DNA of 22,674 nt from a virus, in the IMG/VR virus record IMGVR_UViG_3300032562_000188, positions 1-22,674 of that record; one strand, given 5' to 3'. How positions within the stretch are numbered: the first letter of the stretch is position 1; each line of letters starts with the position of its first letter. Made by a program: the position numbers and the translations under genes. The notes below the pieces were generated by a model. That model did not search any database. It had not been told where the DNA came from and saw nothing but the letters and a program-made list of their open reading frames with translations. Of the stretch, positions 1-8,899 are shown piece after piece.

Positions 1-3000
1 AATCGAACTTCAGTAGAAATTTCGGGTGGGTGAATGCCAAACTGGTCGAACATTTCGTTGACAAGTTGGCGTTTTGCTCGTTCCAAATCTTTGACGGATT
101 GTTCACGAAGTCGCTTGAGCATGGCTTTTGCTTCTTCACGGTTCCTAAAGAATTTTGTTTCTCGGACTGGTGCGGGTGTTTCAGGCCCTTTTCTAAACGC
201 CTTGCGGTAAAGGTCTGACGGGGCAAGTTCTTTTTCAAGTTGATCTGCGGTAGGACCAGCGGCAAACGAGCGAGCCGTCAAACTTCCGTCCAATTTGTCG
301 TGAAGCACCATTTTTTCAATCATTTGGTACTCAAGGTCCATCTTGGCGTTTTCATCAAACGTCCGACGAATTTCCTCTTGCAAAGTTTCAATTTCGTTCT
401 TGAGCTTGTTCATTTGGAATTTGACTTCCGGTTGAACAGCTTGCTCCCAAATGTCCGCAGGAGTTCCTTCACGCATCAACTGGTCTGCGGTGGGGGGCGG
501 AATTGACACAAACTTCTTGCCCAAGAAACTGTCACGTTCTGCCTGCTTTTTAGCAATGCTCATTTCAAGACCTTGCTGCAATTTGTAGTGGTCTGGATTC
601 AGTTCACTTTCAGCAGCGGTTGTTTCAGATTCAATTCGGGTCAAGTCGGTTTCAAGTTGCGTACCCTTGTTGACAAGGTTTTCGTACATCTTGGCGTAAC
701 TTGGGTTGGCGCTCAGACGTTTGGATTCAATAGAAGCAATCAACAATTTGTTTGATTTGATTTCCTTTTCGGCAGCAGTTTTCTGTGCTTTCAAAGTTTC
801 TATTTTTGCTTTGTTTTCGGCTTGCTTTTCGTTTTCTTCTTTGAGCGTCGTTTCCAGGTCGTTGATATCTTTACCAAGATTGGTGACATGACGATCCACA
901 ATCTTTCTGTAAGTGGTAATCATGTTTGCCCTAGAACGGATGTAGGTGTCGCCCAACCAACCAGCCAGCATGTTCCGTGGGCCAATGCGGGCGGTGTTTA
1001 GTCCAAGCTCTGAAATAGAAACACGAAGCGCCCAACCAGGGGTAAGCAAAGCAAGAGGTTTGAAAAAACGCTCGTTGATCCATTCGTTGAGTTTGTTAGT
1101 GCCCATAATAAAATCATGCGCTAACAAATCACGAGCACCTACGTCTGCAACACGACCACCAACAATGCTCAAACCTTCATTTTTGAACATGTTGGACATG
1201 AGCTTCCAAGTTTCTTCCTTGATCTCTCTAAAGTCAGGGAGAATAAATGGTTCAATGTGAAGGCCGTGAACACCTGCGGCAAATTCTTTGCCATCACGCT
1301 CAACCATTGAACGCGACGCACCAGAAACTTGCACTGCAAATTCACCACGGGAATCAACGCCCATGCCGCCAAGCCATTCAGAAATGGCGCTGTGCCACGA
1401 CGAGCGGTATTCCTGGTACAGGTTTTCAAGACGCCGCAATTGCGGTTCACGAATGTCATCCAGGTTTTTCAAGGCGGTTTGAAGGTCCATACCCAAATAG
1501 CCCGTGGATCGCTTGAGTGTGCCTTTGTTGGCACGGGTAATTTCTCCCGACCTAAGCAACAATTTGGTAAAGCTTTGGTCAAAATCCTTTTCTACAAGAC
1601 CAAATGTTGCGTTGATGTAGACGTTGGACCAAGCAACCGGATCGGACGTTTCGCTCAAGTATGACAGTACGGCGTTGATCTTGGAAGAACTTTCGCCAGC
1701 CAACTGCATCATTTGTCCAACGGCGTAAATGGATTTGCGGCTTCCAGGTTCAATTATGTCTTTGACAATCTTGCCCGTGTTTTCGTCGTAGCGCATTGCC
1801 TCTTGGCCGAAAAATTCTGACAGCTTGTTGATGGCTGCGTTATCGCCAACTTTTGCTTTGCGAAGAAGCGACACAATGCCAGCGGTGGGCATTCGCACCT
1901 CAGTCAACATCGTCGTGGCGTCGGCTAGATTTGCCAATGTATCAACAAGGGTTTCCCTGGTAGCGCCGTTTTCTTCCATTGCTTTGACAAGTTCAGGAAT
2001 GACCGGAGCCAACGAAGGAAACATTCGATAGATTTTTCCAGCCGTGTCTTTGACTTCTGTTTTGACTACATTGCCGGCGGCGTTTTGCGTTTCAATTTCT
2101 ACAAGTTTGCCCTTTTGTCCGAACCCAGCAATAATGTCCAATGCCCTAGCAACTTGAGTGTTTCGTCCAACTTCGGCTCGAATTTGATCGCCGGACAGCG
2201 CCGCTAGTGAACGACTTGCGGTTAGTTGCGTAGCTTCCCGTTCAAGGCCCAATGCACGGCCACCCATCATTGGCGCTTCAATAAAAGACGTAATGGCGTC
2301 CACGGTGCCAGACAAAAGCGAAACATTCCGGTGAAACAGGAATTGAGAAATGCCTTGACCAATGGTGCCAAGTTGCGCCGTTGGTTTGCGACTGGCATCC
2401 CAAAGTGCTTTATCGTGCCAAATCTGTGGAACTACGTTGGCTCCAAACAGTTCAGGTGCTTGTGTCGCTTCGGCACCAATTTTAAAGGCTTGCCCAATTC
2501 CTCGAACAATTGGGTTACTACCAAATGTTTTTACAGCGGCTTCGCCTTTAGTTGCATTAGCACCAGCCTGCTCTGCCTCGTTCAAGGTTTGTGCCGTTTG
2601 ACCTTCGGCGGTAGCGGTAGCGGTTTGTGATGCGGTGTCGCTTGCGGCAGTTCCAAGATTGGCACCCATTTGACCGGCAATGTCACCTTCGGTTGCCGTA
2701 ACTGCGGCATCGGTTCCAATAGTTGTCGAAAGGTCTGCGCCCATTGCAACACCGGCTGCGGCGGCGTCAGGACCAAGAACGGTCGAACCAACAAGACCAA
2801 GAACAGCACCCGCCAGCATTGGCGTAAGGGCGTTCATCATGCCGTTGAAACCGCCCTTTTCATAGGACATGACTACATAACGGTAAAAATGATTCCAGTT
2901 GTCAAACTGTTGGCCCACCATCTGCAAAAAGCTTTGTTTAGCGTTAGCAACTTGTTGCGGAGTAAGCAAACCCAAAGTAGTCGCTAATAGGTCAGGATTT

Positions 3001-3821
3001 CCCGCACGACCCAATGTTCCACCAACAACACCACGAACGCCTGGTGTTTTTTGGTTTTGGTATTGAGCTTCGTGAACGGCGGTTTCAGCACGTTGCTTTT
3101 CCCACCAATGAAGATTGAAATACTTGTCTTTGAATTGATTTGAAATGTTTGTCAACGTGTCGTGAAATAAAGTTGGCAATCCATAACCGCTGGAACTGCC
3201 GTGATGCAGCATTGAACCGAATGGGTCTTGTGGGTTGATACCACCAATCCAATCTGGCAATTGACGCGTAAACGTATCAAGGCTACCCATTGCGTAGCCT
3301 TCCATGTTTTTCAATCCGGCTGCACTAAGGTTTCTTTCAGCCCAACCGCCAATGCTTTGTCCGACATGACCCGCATCAGTCCACAAACGACTAATTTGGT
3401 TTCCGGCAGATACGTTGCCACCGCCTTCAATACCACCCAAACTTGTTCCGGTTTGTGTTTCACCTAGCCTGTCAATGCCGTAAAAATTTGTGCCCGGCAC
3501 AGATACACCACGTTCGCCGCCCATTGCTTGCGATGTGGTTCCCAATCGGTCAAGCGTTTTCTGTGTAACAACATGTGCAAATGCTTGGTGCACTTGTGGG
3601 TTAGCACGCAAGTGGTCGGTGGCGGTATCAAACAGCGTGTTCGCTAAATGAAAACCAGAAAGCGATTGAGCATTTTCAACAATGTTGCCACCAGCACGAA
3701 CAGCGGCTAATCCCAGGTCGGGGTGATATTTGATTGTCGGTGCAGCCTTGATCGCCTTGTCAAGATTTATTGCGTTCAAGTCGTGAACATTAGGCGGCCT
3801 GTAAATTTCTCCCCCAGGCAT
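1..3821 (-). CDS. Very large virion-associated protein (internal or minor structural), partial, C-terminus off the window
   Basis: The frame stays open from an ATG at 3821 to the window edge: 1273 codons with no stop, so the full protein is longer. The ATG shares one base with the stop of the gene before it (TGATG), so translation is coupled. From the N-terminus I see a Gly/Ser/Asn-rich region; a hydrophobic Gly/Ala-rich stretch at about residues 320-360 that could insert in or cross a membrane; an Ala/Thr-rich stretch at about 365-430; a long mixed region; a segment LTPGWALRVSISELGLN near 925-940; then a long Lys/Glu coiled coil at about 970-1085. Its place right after terminase, portal and a Pro-rich protein is where head-associated, MuF-like or ejected internal proteins usually sit. 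I see no protease or ADP-ribosyltransferase motif that would name it. Structural role is inferred from position, size and composition. Confidence 0.8.
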   Translation of the reverse strand, partial: MPGGEIYRPPNVHDLNAINLDKAIKAAPTIKYHPDLGLAAVRAGGNIVENAQSLSGFHLANTLFDTATDHLRANPQVHQAFAHVVTQKTLDRLGTTSQAMGGERGVSVPGTNFYGIDRLGETQTGTSLGGIEGGGNVSAGNQISRLWTDAGHVGQSIGGWAERNLSAAGLKNMEGYAMGSLDTFTRQLPDWIGGINPQDPFGSMLHHGSSSGYGLPTLFHDTLTNISNQFKDKYFNLHWWEKQRAETAVHEAQYQNQKTPGVRGVVGGTLGRAGNPDLLATTLGLLTPQQVANAKQSFLQMVGQQFDNWNHFYRYVVMSYEKGGFNGMMNALTPMLAGAVLGLVGSTVLGPDAAAAGVAMGADLSTTIGTDAAVTATEGDIAGQMGANLGTAASDTASQTATATAEGQTAQTLNEAEQAGANATKGEAAVKTFGSNPIVRGIGQAFKIGAEATQAPELFGANVVPQIWHDKALWDASRKPTAQLGTIGQGISQFLFHRNVSLLSGTVDAITSFIEAPMMGGRALGLEREATQLTASRSLAALSGDQIRAEVGRNTQVARALDIIAGFGQKGKLVEIETQNAAGNVVKTEVKDTAGKIYRMFPSLAPVIPELVKAMEENGATRETLVDTLANLADATTMLTEVRMPTAGIVSLLRKAKVGDNAAINKLSEFFGQEAMRYDENTGKIVKDIIEPGSRKSIYAVGQMMQLAGESSSKINAVLSYLSETSDPVAWSNVYINATFGLVEKDFDQSFTKLLLRSGEITRANKGTLKRSTGYLGMDLQTALKNLDDIREPQLRRLENLYQEYRSSWHSAISEWLGGMGVDSRGEFAVQVSGASRSMVERDGKEFAAGVHGLHIEPFILPDFREIKEETWKLMSNMFKNEGLSIVGGRVADVGARDLLAHDFIMGTNKLNEWINERFFKPLALLTPGWALRVSISELGLNTARIGPRNMLAGWLGDTYIRSRANMITTYRKIVDRHVTNLGKDINDLETTLKEENEKQAENKAKIETLKAQKTAAEKEIKSNKLLIASIESKRLSANPSYAKMYENLVNKGTQLETDLTRIESETTAAESELNPDHYKLQQGLEMSIAKKQAERDSFLGKKFVSIPPPTADQLMREGTPADIWEQAVQPEVKFQMNKLKNEIETLQEEIRRTFDENAKMDLEYQMIEKMVLHDKLDGSLTARSFAAGPTADQLEKELAPSDLYRKAFRKGPETPAPVRETKFFRNREEAKAMLKRLREQSVKDLERAKRQLVNEMFDQFGIHPPEISTEVR

Positions 3822-4276
3822 CAAACACCAATCACACGGGCAATGGCAGCCATTTCTTGTACGGCTGGCGTTGCATACGGCGAGTTAGAAGCGTTGTCCA
3901 ACAAATCAGAAATCCGTTTTGCGTTTTGAGCAGGGTTAGATGCAATTTGGTTTTGAGCCACCATGCCTGGCGGGTGCGGAGCGGGGTCCCAAAATCCCAA
4001 TGTTCCGGGCGCAGTAAAAGGCTGGCGTTGGTCCGCAGCGCCAGGCGTAGCGGGCGGAGCTTGCGGCGGAGTTGGGTTCGCAACGTGAGTTACCGGTTCT
4101 GGCGTACTGCCCATTGGAACGGCTCGTTGAGCATCTTCAAGCATCCGGCGTTGTCCGTAAGGTTCACCGGGCGCAACGGTAATGGGTTGTGGCCCACGGT
4201 TGTTGAGGTCGGTCCTGTTTGAATAAGCGGTTTGCGCCGCTCCTTCAACCTTACTTCCCTTACCTTTTCTTGGCAT
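3821..4276 (-). CDS. Pro/Ala/Gln-rich small protein next to the portal, function unknown
   Basis: 151 residues. The first ten are strongly basic (PRKGKGSK). Residues about 30-105 are low in complexity and rich in Pro, Ala, Thr and Gln, so probably disordered. The C-terminal 40 residues (from about NAKRISDLLDNA) look able to form helices. The ATG is 12 bp after the portal stop, with a weak purine-rich AGAGAG upstream. The stop overlaps the start of the giant virion protein by one base. I do not recognise a family. Its place between portal and the large structural protein suggests a head-assembly role such as scaffold-like or head-completion, but no domain supports that. Confidence 0.8.
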   Translation of the reverse strand: MPRKGKGSKVEGAAQTAYSNRTDLNNRGPQPITVAPGEPYGQRRMLEDAQRAVPMGSTPEPVTHVANPTPPQAPPATPGAADQRQPFTAPGTLGFWDPAPHPPGMVAQNQIASNPAQNAKRISDLLDNASNSPYATPAVQEMAAIARVIGV

Positions 4277-4288
4277 AGTTCTCTCTTA

Positions 4289-6202
4289 TTACGACAATGC
4301 CGCAGTTGTCGGCGGTTGATGAAGTGTTGCAAGAAGGTCTTGCAAATTACTTAGTCCTTGGGGTGGCGCTCCGATAGGAGAACTTGTTTGCGCCATTGCT
4401 TGCTGATCTGGCGAAGGGGGCGCCATGCCCGGCTGGTCCTCGGGCTGTGCTTCCATCCCTCCGGGAAGTCCTGCGGCACCTGGCTGCCCAGGTACTCCTG
4501 CCATGCCCGGTACACTTCCTCCTTGCTCAGGTTGGGCATTTTGTTTATCCGCCTGTTCTTTCTGCATTTCTTCGTGAACTTTGGTAACTGCAACTTCCAA
4601 CGTAGTGCGTCCATCGGCCATAGCCAATGCAATGCGAGAAATGGTGTTGGGGTCAAGTTGCCCCTGAACCGCCTGTTGCTCAAGTCCCGTGAGTAGGGCT
4701 TTGCGAATTCCCTCGATGTGGATGCGTGACGTTTCAAGCTCAGGATCACGGATCAACGGGTCCATTTCCATTGCCGATTGAATTGACATTTCCCCAATGC
4801 CAACTTTTTGCCCGATCATCACGGCCATTTGGTTAGCGTCCGAACCAGGCAACGGATACGTCACACGGCACAAGTCAGTCTCAAACGCTTCGTTTGGCGT
4901 GTAATCCGGTGGGCCTTCGACTTTACCGTTCATGCCAAGCAAAAACAAAGTTGGCTTGGAACCGTAGTACGCCTTTTGGATGGCGATGGCACGGCGAATC
5001 TCGGCCTCCATTGAAGCGGCAAAGATTTCCTGCGATTCCTGAATGTCGGGATCGACGGCTTCGGACATGACGGCATCGCCACGACGAGCAGTACGGATGT
5101 TTGATCCTGACTCGCCACCCCATTCGGCAGGGATACCTGCGCTCAAACGTGCGCTGCGCTCTAAACGGTCAAGGGTAAGTCCGGCTTGCTGGTTGATCTG
5201 CGGGTAGATGACTTCGATCTGTCCGTTTTGGATCACGCCTCGAACGCCAGTTTTACCGTCAGCGTTCTGAATGATCTTTGGTGCCATGCCCTGAGCCGAT
5301 GGGTGGGCAACAACCCATTCGTCGGGGAACACGCCACGCATCACGGCAATGGTGTTGAGTGCGTCCAACTTGGCCTGACGTTGGTACATGCCCATCATAG
5401 CTTCAAACTTGGACATAACCTTGTCCAACGCAATGCGGGTAGGAACAACCACAGGCGTAATGCCTGCTCGGTTGGGAATGCGGTCAAGGACGACCTGGCT
5501 CATGCCCGGTACGTCTTGGCCTGCCATGTAGTTCTTGGATTCTTTGCGAGCGCCAACGGCCACCAAAACGGTTTCTTCGGGATCGACATACTCAAGGATG
5601 TTGAACAGAACGTCCTCGTTGGCTTTGCCGGTGTAAAGCACGGCGGCGGCGGCTGGGTAGTTCTGCTTGATCCAACGAAGGGTGCGGGCGTCCTCAAAGA
5701 TGCAGTCCTCGGGTTCCATGTTGTTAGGGTCAATGGTGTCCGATGGAAAGGTGGACAATGGGTTACGAACCCGCCAATGGGGAATCTCACGCTTGTCGTG
5801 GCTGTTTAGCGAAACGGGGTGGATGGAAACAGGGGCCGAAGCATAAGCAACTTGATAACGCGCACGACGCCGCATCAGGATGTTCATTTGGTTCATGTCA
5901 AACCAGCCAAGGGTGGCAAGACGACGCTTACGGGCGTTTTCCTCGCTGGCCTTGAATCCTGCACGAAGGGCTGGAAATTGCAAGTCGGGCATGACCGACG
6001 AAACCCGCATGGCAAATTGGTCAATTCCTTGGGCAAGAAGGTTGGCTACGGCAGGGCGCTCGTTGGCGTCAAGCTCAGGAAGTGGAACGGTGACTTCGTT
6101 GTTGTAGTGGCGGGATACGTCCTTCATGCGGGACAAGTAATCCCCACGGCTGTTCACACGCTGACGGTGAAGGGCGACAATTTCTTCGGCGGTCTTACCC
6201 AT
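4289..6202 (-). CDS. Portal protein
   Basis: 637 residues from the ATG at 6202, within the size range of phage portals. Portals form the dodecameric ring at one head vertex through which DNA is packed and ejected and to which the terminase docks. The N-terminal half has portal-like character (helical start with ELDANERPAVANLLAQGIDQFAMRVSS, then a mixed alpha/beta wing region), a crown-like helical region lies at about 420-560, and the last 90 residues are rich in Pro, Gly, Gln and Met, as portal tails often are. The frame could open 21 bp earlier at a TTG, but I chose the ATG: it overlaps the terminase stop as TGATG, the same coupling as at the next junction, and has GGAG 10 nt upstream. Identification rests on sequence character and on position right after the large terminase. 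Confidence 0.85.
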   Translation of the reverse strand: MGKTAEEIVALHRQRVNSRGDYLSRMKDVSRHYNNEVTVPLPELDANERPAVANLLAQGIDQFAMRVSSVMPDLQFPALRAGFKASEENARKRRLATLGWFDMNQMNILMRRRARYQVAYASAPVSIHPVSLNSHDKREIPHWRVRNPLSTFPSDTIDPNNMEPEDCIFEDARTLRWIKQNYPAAAAVLYTGKANEDVLFNILEYVDPEETVLVAVGARKESKNYMAGQDVPGMSQVVLDRIPNRAGITPVVVPTRIALDKVMSKFEAMMGMYQRQAKLDALNTIAVMRGVFPDEWVVAHPSAQGMAPKIIQNADGKTGVRGVIQNGQIEVIYPQINQQAGLTLDRLERSARLSAGIPAEWGGESGSNIRTARRGDAVMSEAVDPDIQESQEIFAASMEAEIRRAIAIQKAYYGSKPTLFLLGMNGKVEGPPDYTPNEAFETDLCRVTYPLPGSDANQMAVMIGQKVGIGEMSIQSAMEMDPLIRDPELETSRIHIEGIRKALLTGLEQQAVQGQLDPNTISRIALAMADGRTTLEVAVTKVHEEMQKEQADKQNAQPEQGGSVPGMAGVPGQPGAAGLPGGMEAQPEDQPGMAPPSPDQQAMAQTSSPIGAPPQGLSNLQDLLATLHQPPTTAALS

Positions 6203-8097
6203 CAGACGGCTTCTCCGGCCCAACTAGGACGCCACGAGCTTGACATTGCTGCCGTTGGCAACGAAATGTTGGGCAGGTTCCACTCAAAAAACCATTCGGC
6301 CATTACACAGTCGTCCGTTCGTCCATGCGGGTATTTAGTTACCTCGTCAACAAGCCGCATGGACACAACTTTGCCATCGCCCCTACCTGGAAGTCGTACT
6401 CTGCCAAAACGCCAATGCGGGGCAATCGTTTCTACTCCGAAGTTCGGGTCCGATTTATTACGGCTGGTTGTATGCGGAATTATGTCAACGTCATGCAAAG
6501 ATCGCCATCTTCGCACATGGTCATATTGTAGCAGGAAGCGTTGTGCGGCATTTGCTTCGACAATCCAAGTTGTGATAGGAAAACCCAAAATCTGCGACGC
6601 TTGTTGCCAATCGTTCATTACACCAACGAACTGTCCGTCTTGTGCAGACCAGTCAAGAAAGTCTGGTGCGTCCATCTTCTTGCGAAGCAGGTCAATCAAG
6701 TAGCGTTTCTCTGATGACGGGTCATAGATCCACCATTGGATCGACCAGAAGTTTGTTGGGCTGGGGTCGGCGGTGGCAATTGAGTAGCAGGAACCAGCGT
6801 TCAATCCTGCGGGAATTTCAAGTCGATCCCGTTCCTTGTCGATGCACCCGATGAACTCGCCGTGCCCGTACACCCATGCGTTTGGCACCAGGACTTCGGT
6901 GGGGTCAACGTCCTGTTGCTGATACAGAACCGTAAACCGTTCCCCACGGTTTGACATAAGGGTGTTGACCTTGGACCAAGGAATTCGCCTTGGCACAAGA
7001 AGGCATCCTTTGGGATAAGGGTCAGATGATTTCTTGTGTTGTAACGGATCGCATTTTTCTTCGTAATGAGCTTTGAAGATAATGTGATGGTATTTTTTGC
7101 CATCCCGCTTTTCGCCAATCTTTTGAGTTAGTTCGTCGGGGTCGATGTGGTCATCGTCGTCGTCGTCCTCAAGGCCAGGAGCGGTCATGTCCAAAGCAAA
7201 TCGGTATAGATCGTCCGACGCAATCCTCTGGCCTTGAAGAACTAGCAAACCCCCAGGTTCCAAACGGGTTTCGCAAACATCTTGATAAACGTCTTGTAAA
7301 GCCTCACGTTGTTCGACGGTACGCATCTTGCGAGGGTCCACAAGGTCGTCCCACATCACAAAGTCGTAACGTCCACCAATAAACGAAGTGTCAATTCCGT
7401 AAGCGGACCAAGTTGGTTCCTTTTCTGTGATGAGTCCGGTGTCGTCAGATTGCATAACAATAAACGCTTCGTTGGTCCAAATCTCTTTGTCCATTGGGCG
7501 AAATCGTCCGTAGTCTCGAGCAAGCACCCCCACGGCATCAAGGGCTTCGCCACGACGAATAGCGCCAGGATCATTCTTGACGGGTTCAGGAAACTCAAGG
7601 GTCCGGCGCAAACGTTTGAGGTTTCGCTTGGCAAGGCTCATGGTGGCCGAGCCGATCATGCCTCGAATGGCACGGTTGCGACAAGTCAGCCAAGCGGGAA
7701 TGTCGTGAACGAACGTGACGGTCTTACCCGAACCAGGCGGAGCGTTGATGACAACGTATTCTTCGTTGGGGGTTTCCAGCAGCTTGACGATGGATTCGGC
7801 TGCTTCTCGTTGCCACGGCGCAGCAATACGACCAAAGTATCGTTCTTGAAAATACGAAAAATCTTCAAGAGCCCGAGCGGCTTCGGAACTAAGCTCAGAA
7901 AACTTCTTGGGAGCGGGAAACGAATCTTGTTGTTTGGCTAAAAGAAGTTCTTTGCCCCTTGCATGTTGCAAACTTGCTTTTTCAAGCCGGACGGCAGTAG
8001 CAACAGAAAACCCAGCCTTGCGAGCGGCATCAGATTGAGAATAGCCGGATTCTCGAAGGTTCCAAAACTTTTCTTTTTGTTGAACGGTAATCGCCAT
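6202..8097 (-). CDS. terL: Large terminase subunit (ATPase and nuclease) with N-terminal helix-turn-helix
   Basis: 631 residues. TerL drives DNA into the procapsid with ATP and cuts the concatemer. The Walker A motif is APPGSGKT (about 119-126) and the Walker B region is YDFVMWDD (about 244-251). In the C-terminal RNase H-like nuclease, candidate metal ligands are D444 (ATADPSP), E514 (WIVEAN) and D595/D596 (GRTDDC). Residues about 8-40 (NLRESGYSQSDAARKAGFS) look like a helix-turn-helix of the kind that binds DNA in small terminases. An acidic run of six or more Asp at about 311-316 sits between the two domains. An in-frame TAG lies directly before the ATG, so no longer start is possible. There is no Shine-Dalgarno next to the ATG. 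No separate small terminase is seen nearby. Confidence 0.95.
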   Translation of the reverse strand: MAITVQQKEKFWNLRESGYSQSDAARKAGFSVATAVRLEKASLQHARGKELLLAKQQDSFPAPKKFSELSSEAARALEDFSYFQERYFGRIAAPWQREAAESIVKLLETPNEEYVVINAPPGSGKTVTFVHDIPAWLTCRNRAIRGMIGSATMSLAKRNLKRLRRTLEFPEPVKNDPGAIRRGEALDAVGVLARDYGRFRPMDKEIWTNEAFIVMQSDDTGLITEKEPTWSAYGIDTSFIGGRYDFVMWDDLVDPRKMRTVEQREALQDVYQDVCETRLEPGGLLVLQGQRIASDDLYRFALDMTAPGLEDDDDDDHIDPDELTQKIGEKRDGKKYHHIIFKAHYEEKCDPLQHKKSSDPYPKGCLLVPRRIPWSKVNTLMSNRGERFTVLYQQQDVDPTEVLVPNAWVYGHGEFIGCIDKERDRLEIPAGLNAGSCYSIATADPSPTNFWSIQWWIYDPSSEKRYLIDLLRKKMDAPDFLDWSAQDGQFVGVMNDWQQASQILGFPITTWIVEANAAQRFLLQYDHVRRWRSLHDVDIIPHTTSRNKSDPNFGVETIAPHWRFGRVRLPGRGDGKVVSMRLVDEVTKYPHGRTDDCVMAEWFFEWNLPNISLPTAAMSSSWRPSWAGEAV

Positions 8098-8119
8098 CTA
8101 ATTTTTTGCTACCATGATT

Positions 8120-8135
8120 GGAGCGATAATCCTCC
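8120..8135 (-). promoter_or_regulatory. Possible hairpin masking a GGAGG upstream of the terminase
   Basis: The minus strand reads GGAGGATTATCGCTCC, in which the 5' GGAG can pair with the 3' CTCC. The GGAGG is about 33 nt before the terminase ATG, too far to serve it directly. A five-codon frame (ATG, four sense codons, TAG) starts between them and ends flush against the terminase ATG, so a leader-peptide arrangement is conceivable. The stem is only four base pairs, so this is weak. Confidence 0.25.
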
Positions 8136-8209
8136 ATCGCTGTGACTGATCCCCGGCTTGAGAGCGTCTGCGTGGATCGTCACGCCCTTGCGGAGGTGTA
8201 AAAAAAATT

Positions 8210-8473
8210 TTACTTCGCAGGAGGGGTTGCAGGGGCGGCGGGAACGGCAGGAGCCGGGTAAGTGGGGGCACCCAGGGCACCGAGCAGACGCCCGACCTTG
8301 GGGTGCTTGACTTCAAGGTTGCGGACAACCGTGTAATAGACGGCGGCGGACGCCGAACCGATAGCTGACACAGCGGCGGGGTTTTTTACACCAGCGTGGG
8401 CCAGGAGGGACACGACAAATCCCACGGCGATTGGGGTGACAGTACGGACTACTGAACGGGTTACGTTGGTCAT
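8210..8473 (-). CDS. Small membrane protein, possible holin or virion-linked membrane protein
   Basis: 87 residues from the ATG at 8473, which overlaps the preceding gene's stop as TAATG; another ATG lies two codons upstream. A hydrophobic segment covers about residues 11-26 (TPIAVGFVVSLLAHAG) and a second, weaker one about 34-48 (AVSAIGSASAAVYYT). A basic amphipathic stretch follows, then a Pro/Ala tail ending TPPAK. Small two-segment membrane proteins of this kind are common next to phage packaging or lysis genes and are often called holins, but nothing in the sequence separates that from other membrane roles. It is the last of five tiny genes before the terminase. Confidence 0.75.
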   Translation of the reverse strand: MTNVTRSVVRTVTPIAVGFVVSLLAHAGVKNPAAVSAIGSASAAVYYTVVRNLEVKHPKVGRLLGALGAPTYPAPAVPAAPATPPAK

Positions 8474-8607
8474 TACCATTCCGTTTCTACTTCGGGGGAA
8501 TCATCTTCCCGTTGACGACAATCACAATCTTCGCACACGCCGTTGCAATACTCACCGTTTTTGCGAATACCAGGCACAGCGGTTTCGGTGGGAAACGTAA
8601 CGCTCAT
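8473..8607 (-). CDS. Cys-rich 44-residue protein, possible metal binder
   Basis: 44 residues. The middle holds four cysteines in ten residues (CNGVCEDCDC), a spacing that could hold zinc or another metal. The rest is polar and the C-terminus is acidic. The ATG is preceded by GGGGTGAG and overlaps the upstream gene's stop (ATGA); its own TAA overlaps the next ATG (TAATG). Overlaps on both sides in a minus-strand series are the main support that it is real. Family unknown. Confidence 0.6.
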   Translation of the reverse strand: MSVTFPTETAVPGIRKNGEYCNGVCEDCDCRQREDDSPEVETEW

Positions 8608-8750
8608 GACTCACCCCGGAACCAAGCGTCAATCTTGTCTTTGCGCTTCTGAAGGCTCAAGGTGCAAGCGACGGTCAAGGCCACAGTCATTGGAACTACC
8701 CCACCCACCACGATCAAAATGGCGGCGATGGAAGTAAGGTCACGGCTCAC
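8604..8750 (-). CDS. 48-residue single-span membrane protein (GTG start)
   Basis: 48 residues. One hydrophobic span covers about residues 6-32 (TSIAAILIVVGGVVPMTVAL), followed by a positively charged stretch (QKRKDKIDAWFRGES), which suggests the C-terminus stays in the cytoplasm. The GTG start overlaps the upstream stop (GTGA), and its TGA overlaps the next start (ATGA). It fits the class of tiny phage membrane proteins. Function unknown. Confidence 0.6.
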   Translation of the reverse strand: MSRDLTSIAAILIVVGGVVPMTVALTVACTLSLQKRKDKIDAWFRGES

Positions 8751-8899
8751 AGGTCATCCAAGTTTTCAATGGCAAAATCAAGGTCACGCCAAGGCATGTT
8801 GGGGCCAGCGGCGGCGACTCGATGCCAGCCAATGTAGTTATCGCGAACAATGGATGCAACCACTTGGAGAGCGTGGTATTCGTCGGGATCAACGTTCAT
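8747..8899 (-). CDS. 50-residue acidic protein, function unknown
   Basis: 50 residues, soluble and slightly acidic, ending DFAIENLDDL. The start is well supported: a strong AGGAGG sits five bases before the ATG, and the ATG overlaps the preceding stop (ATGA). The overlap with the GTG of the next gene (GTGA) shows the series is read as one unit. No family recognised. Confidence 0.65.
   Translation of the reverse strand: MNVDPDEYHALQVVASIVRDNYIGWHRVAAAGPNMPWRDLDFAIENLDDL

Noticed and set aside
5819-6703. Plus-strand frame of 294 codons
   Set aside because: It lies antisense across the portal/terminase junction, both of which are strongly supported. Its composition is that of a shadow frame.
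8198-8213. GTAAAA...TTTTAC inverted repeat with a T run at the end of the small membrane gene, as a terminator
   Set aside because: The stem has almost no GC pairs and overlaps the stop codon. It is unlikely to stop transcription into the terminase.
8098-8328. Minus-strand 76-codon frame ending flush at the terminase ATG
   Set aside because: It overlaps the 87-residue membrane gene in another frame for half its length, and its Pro/Arg/Ser composition is shadow-like. Only its last five codons might matter as a leader peptide.
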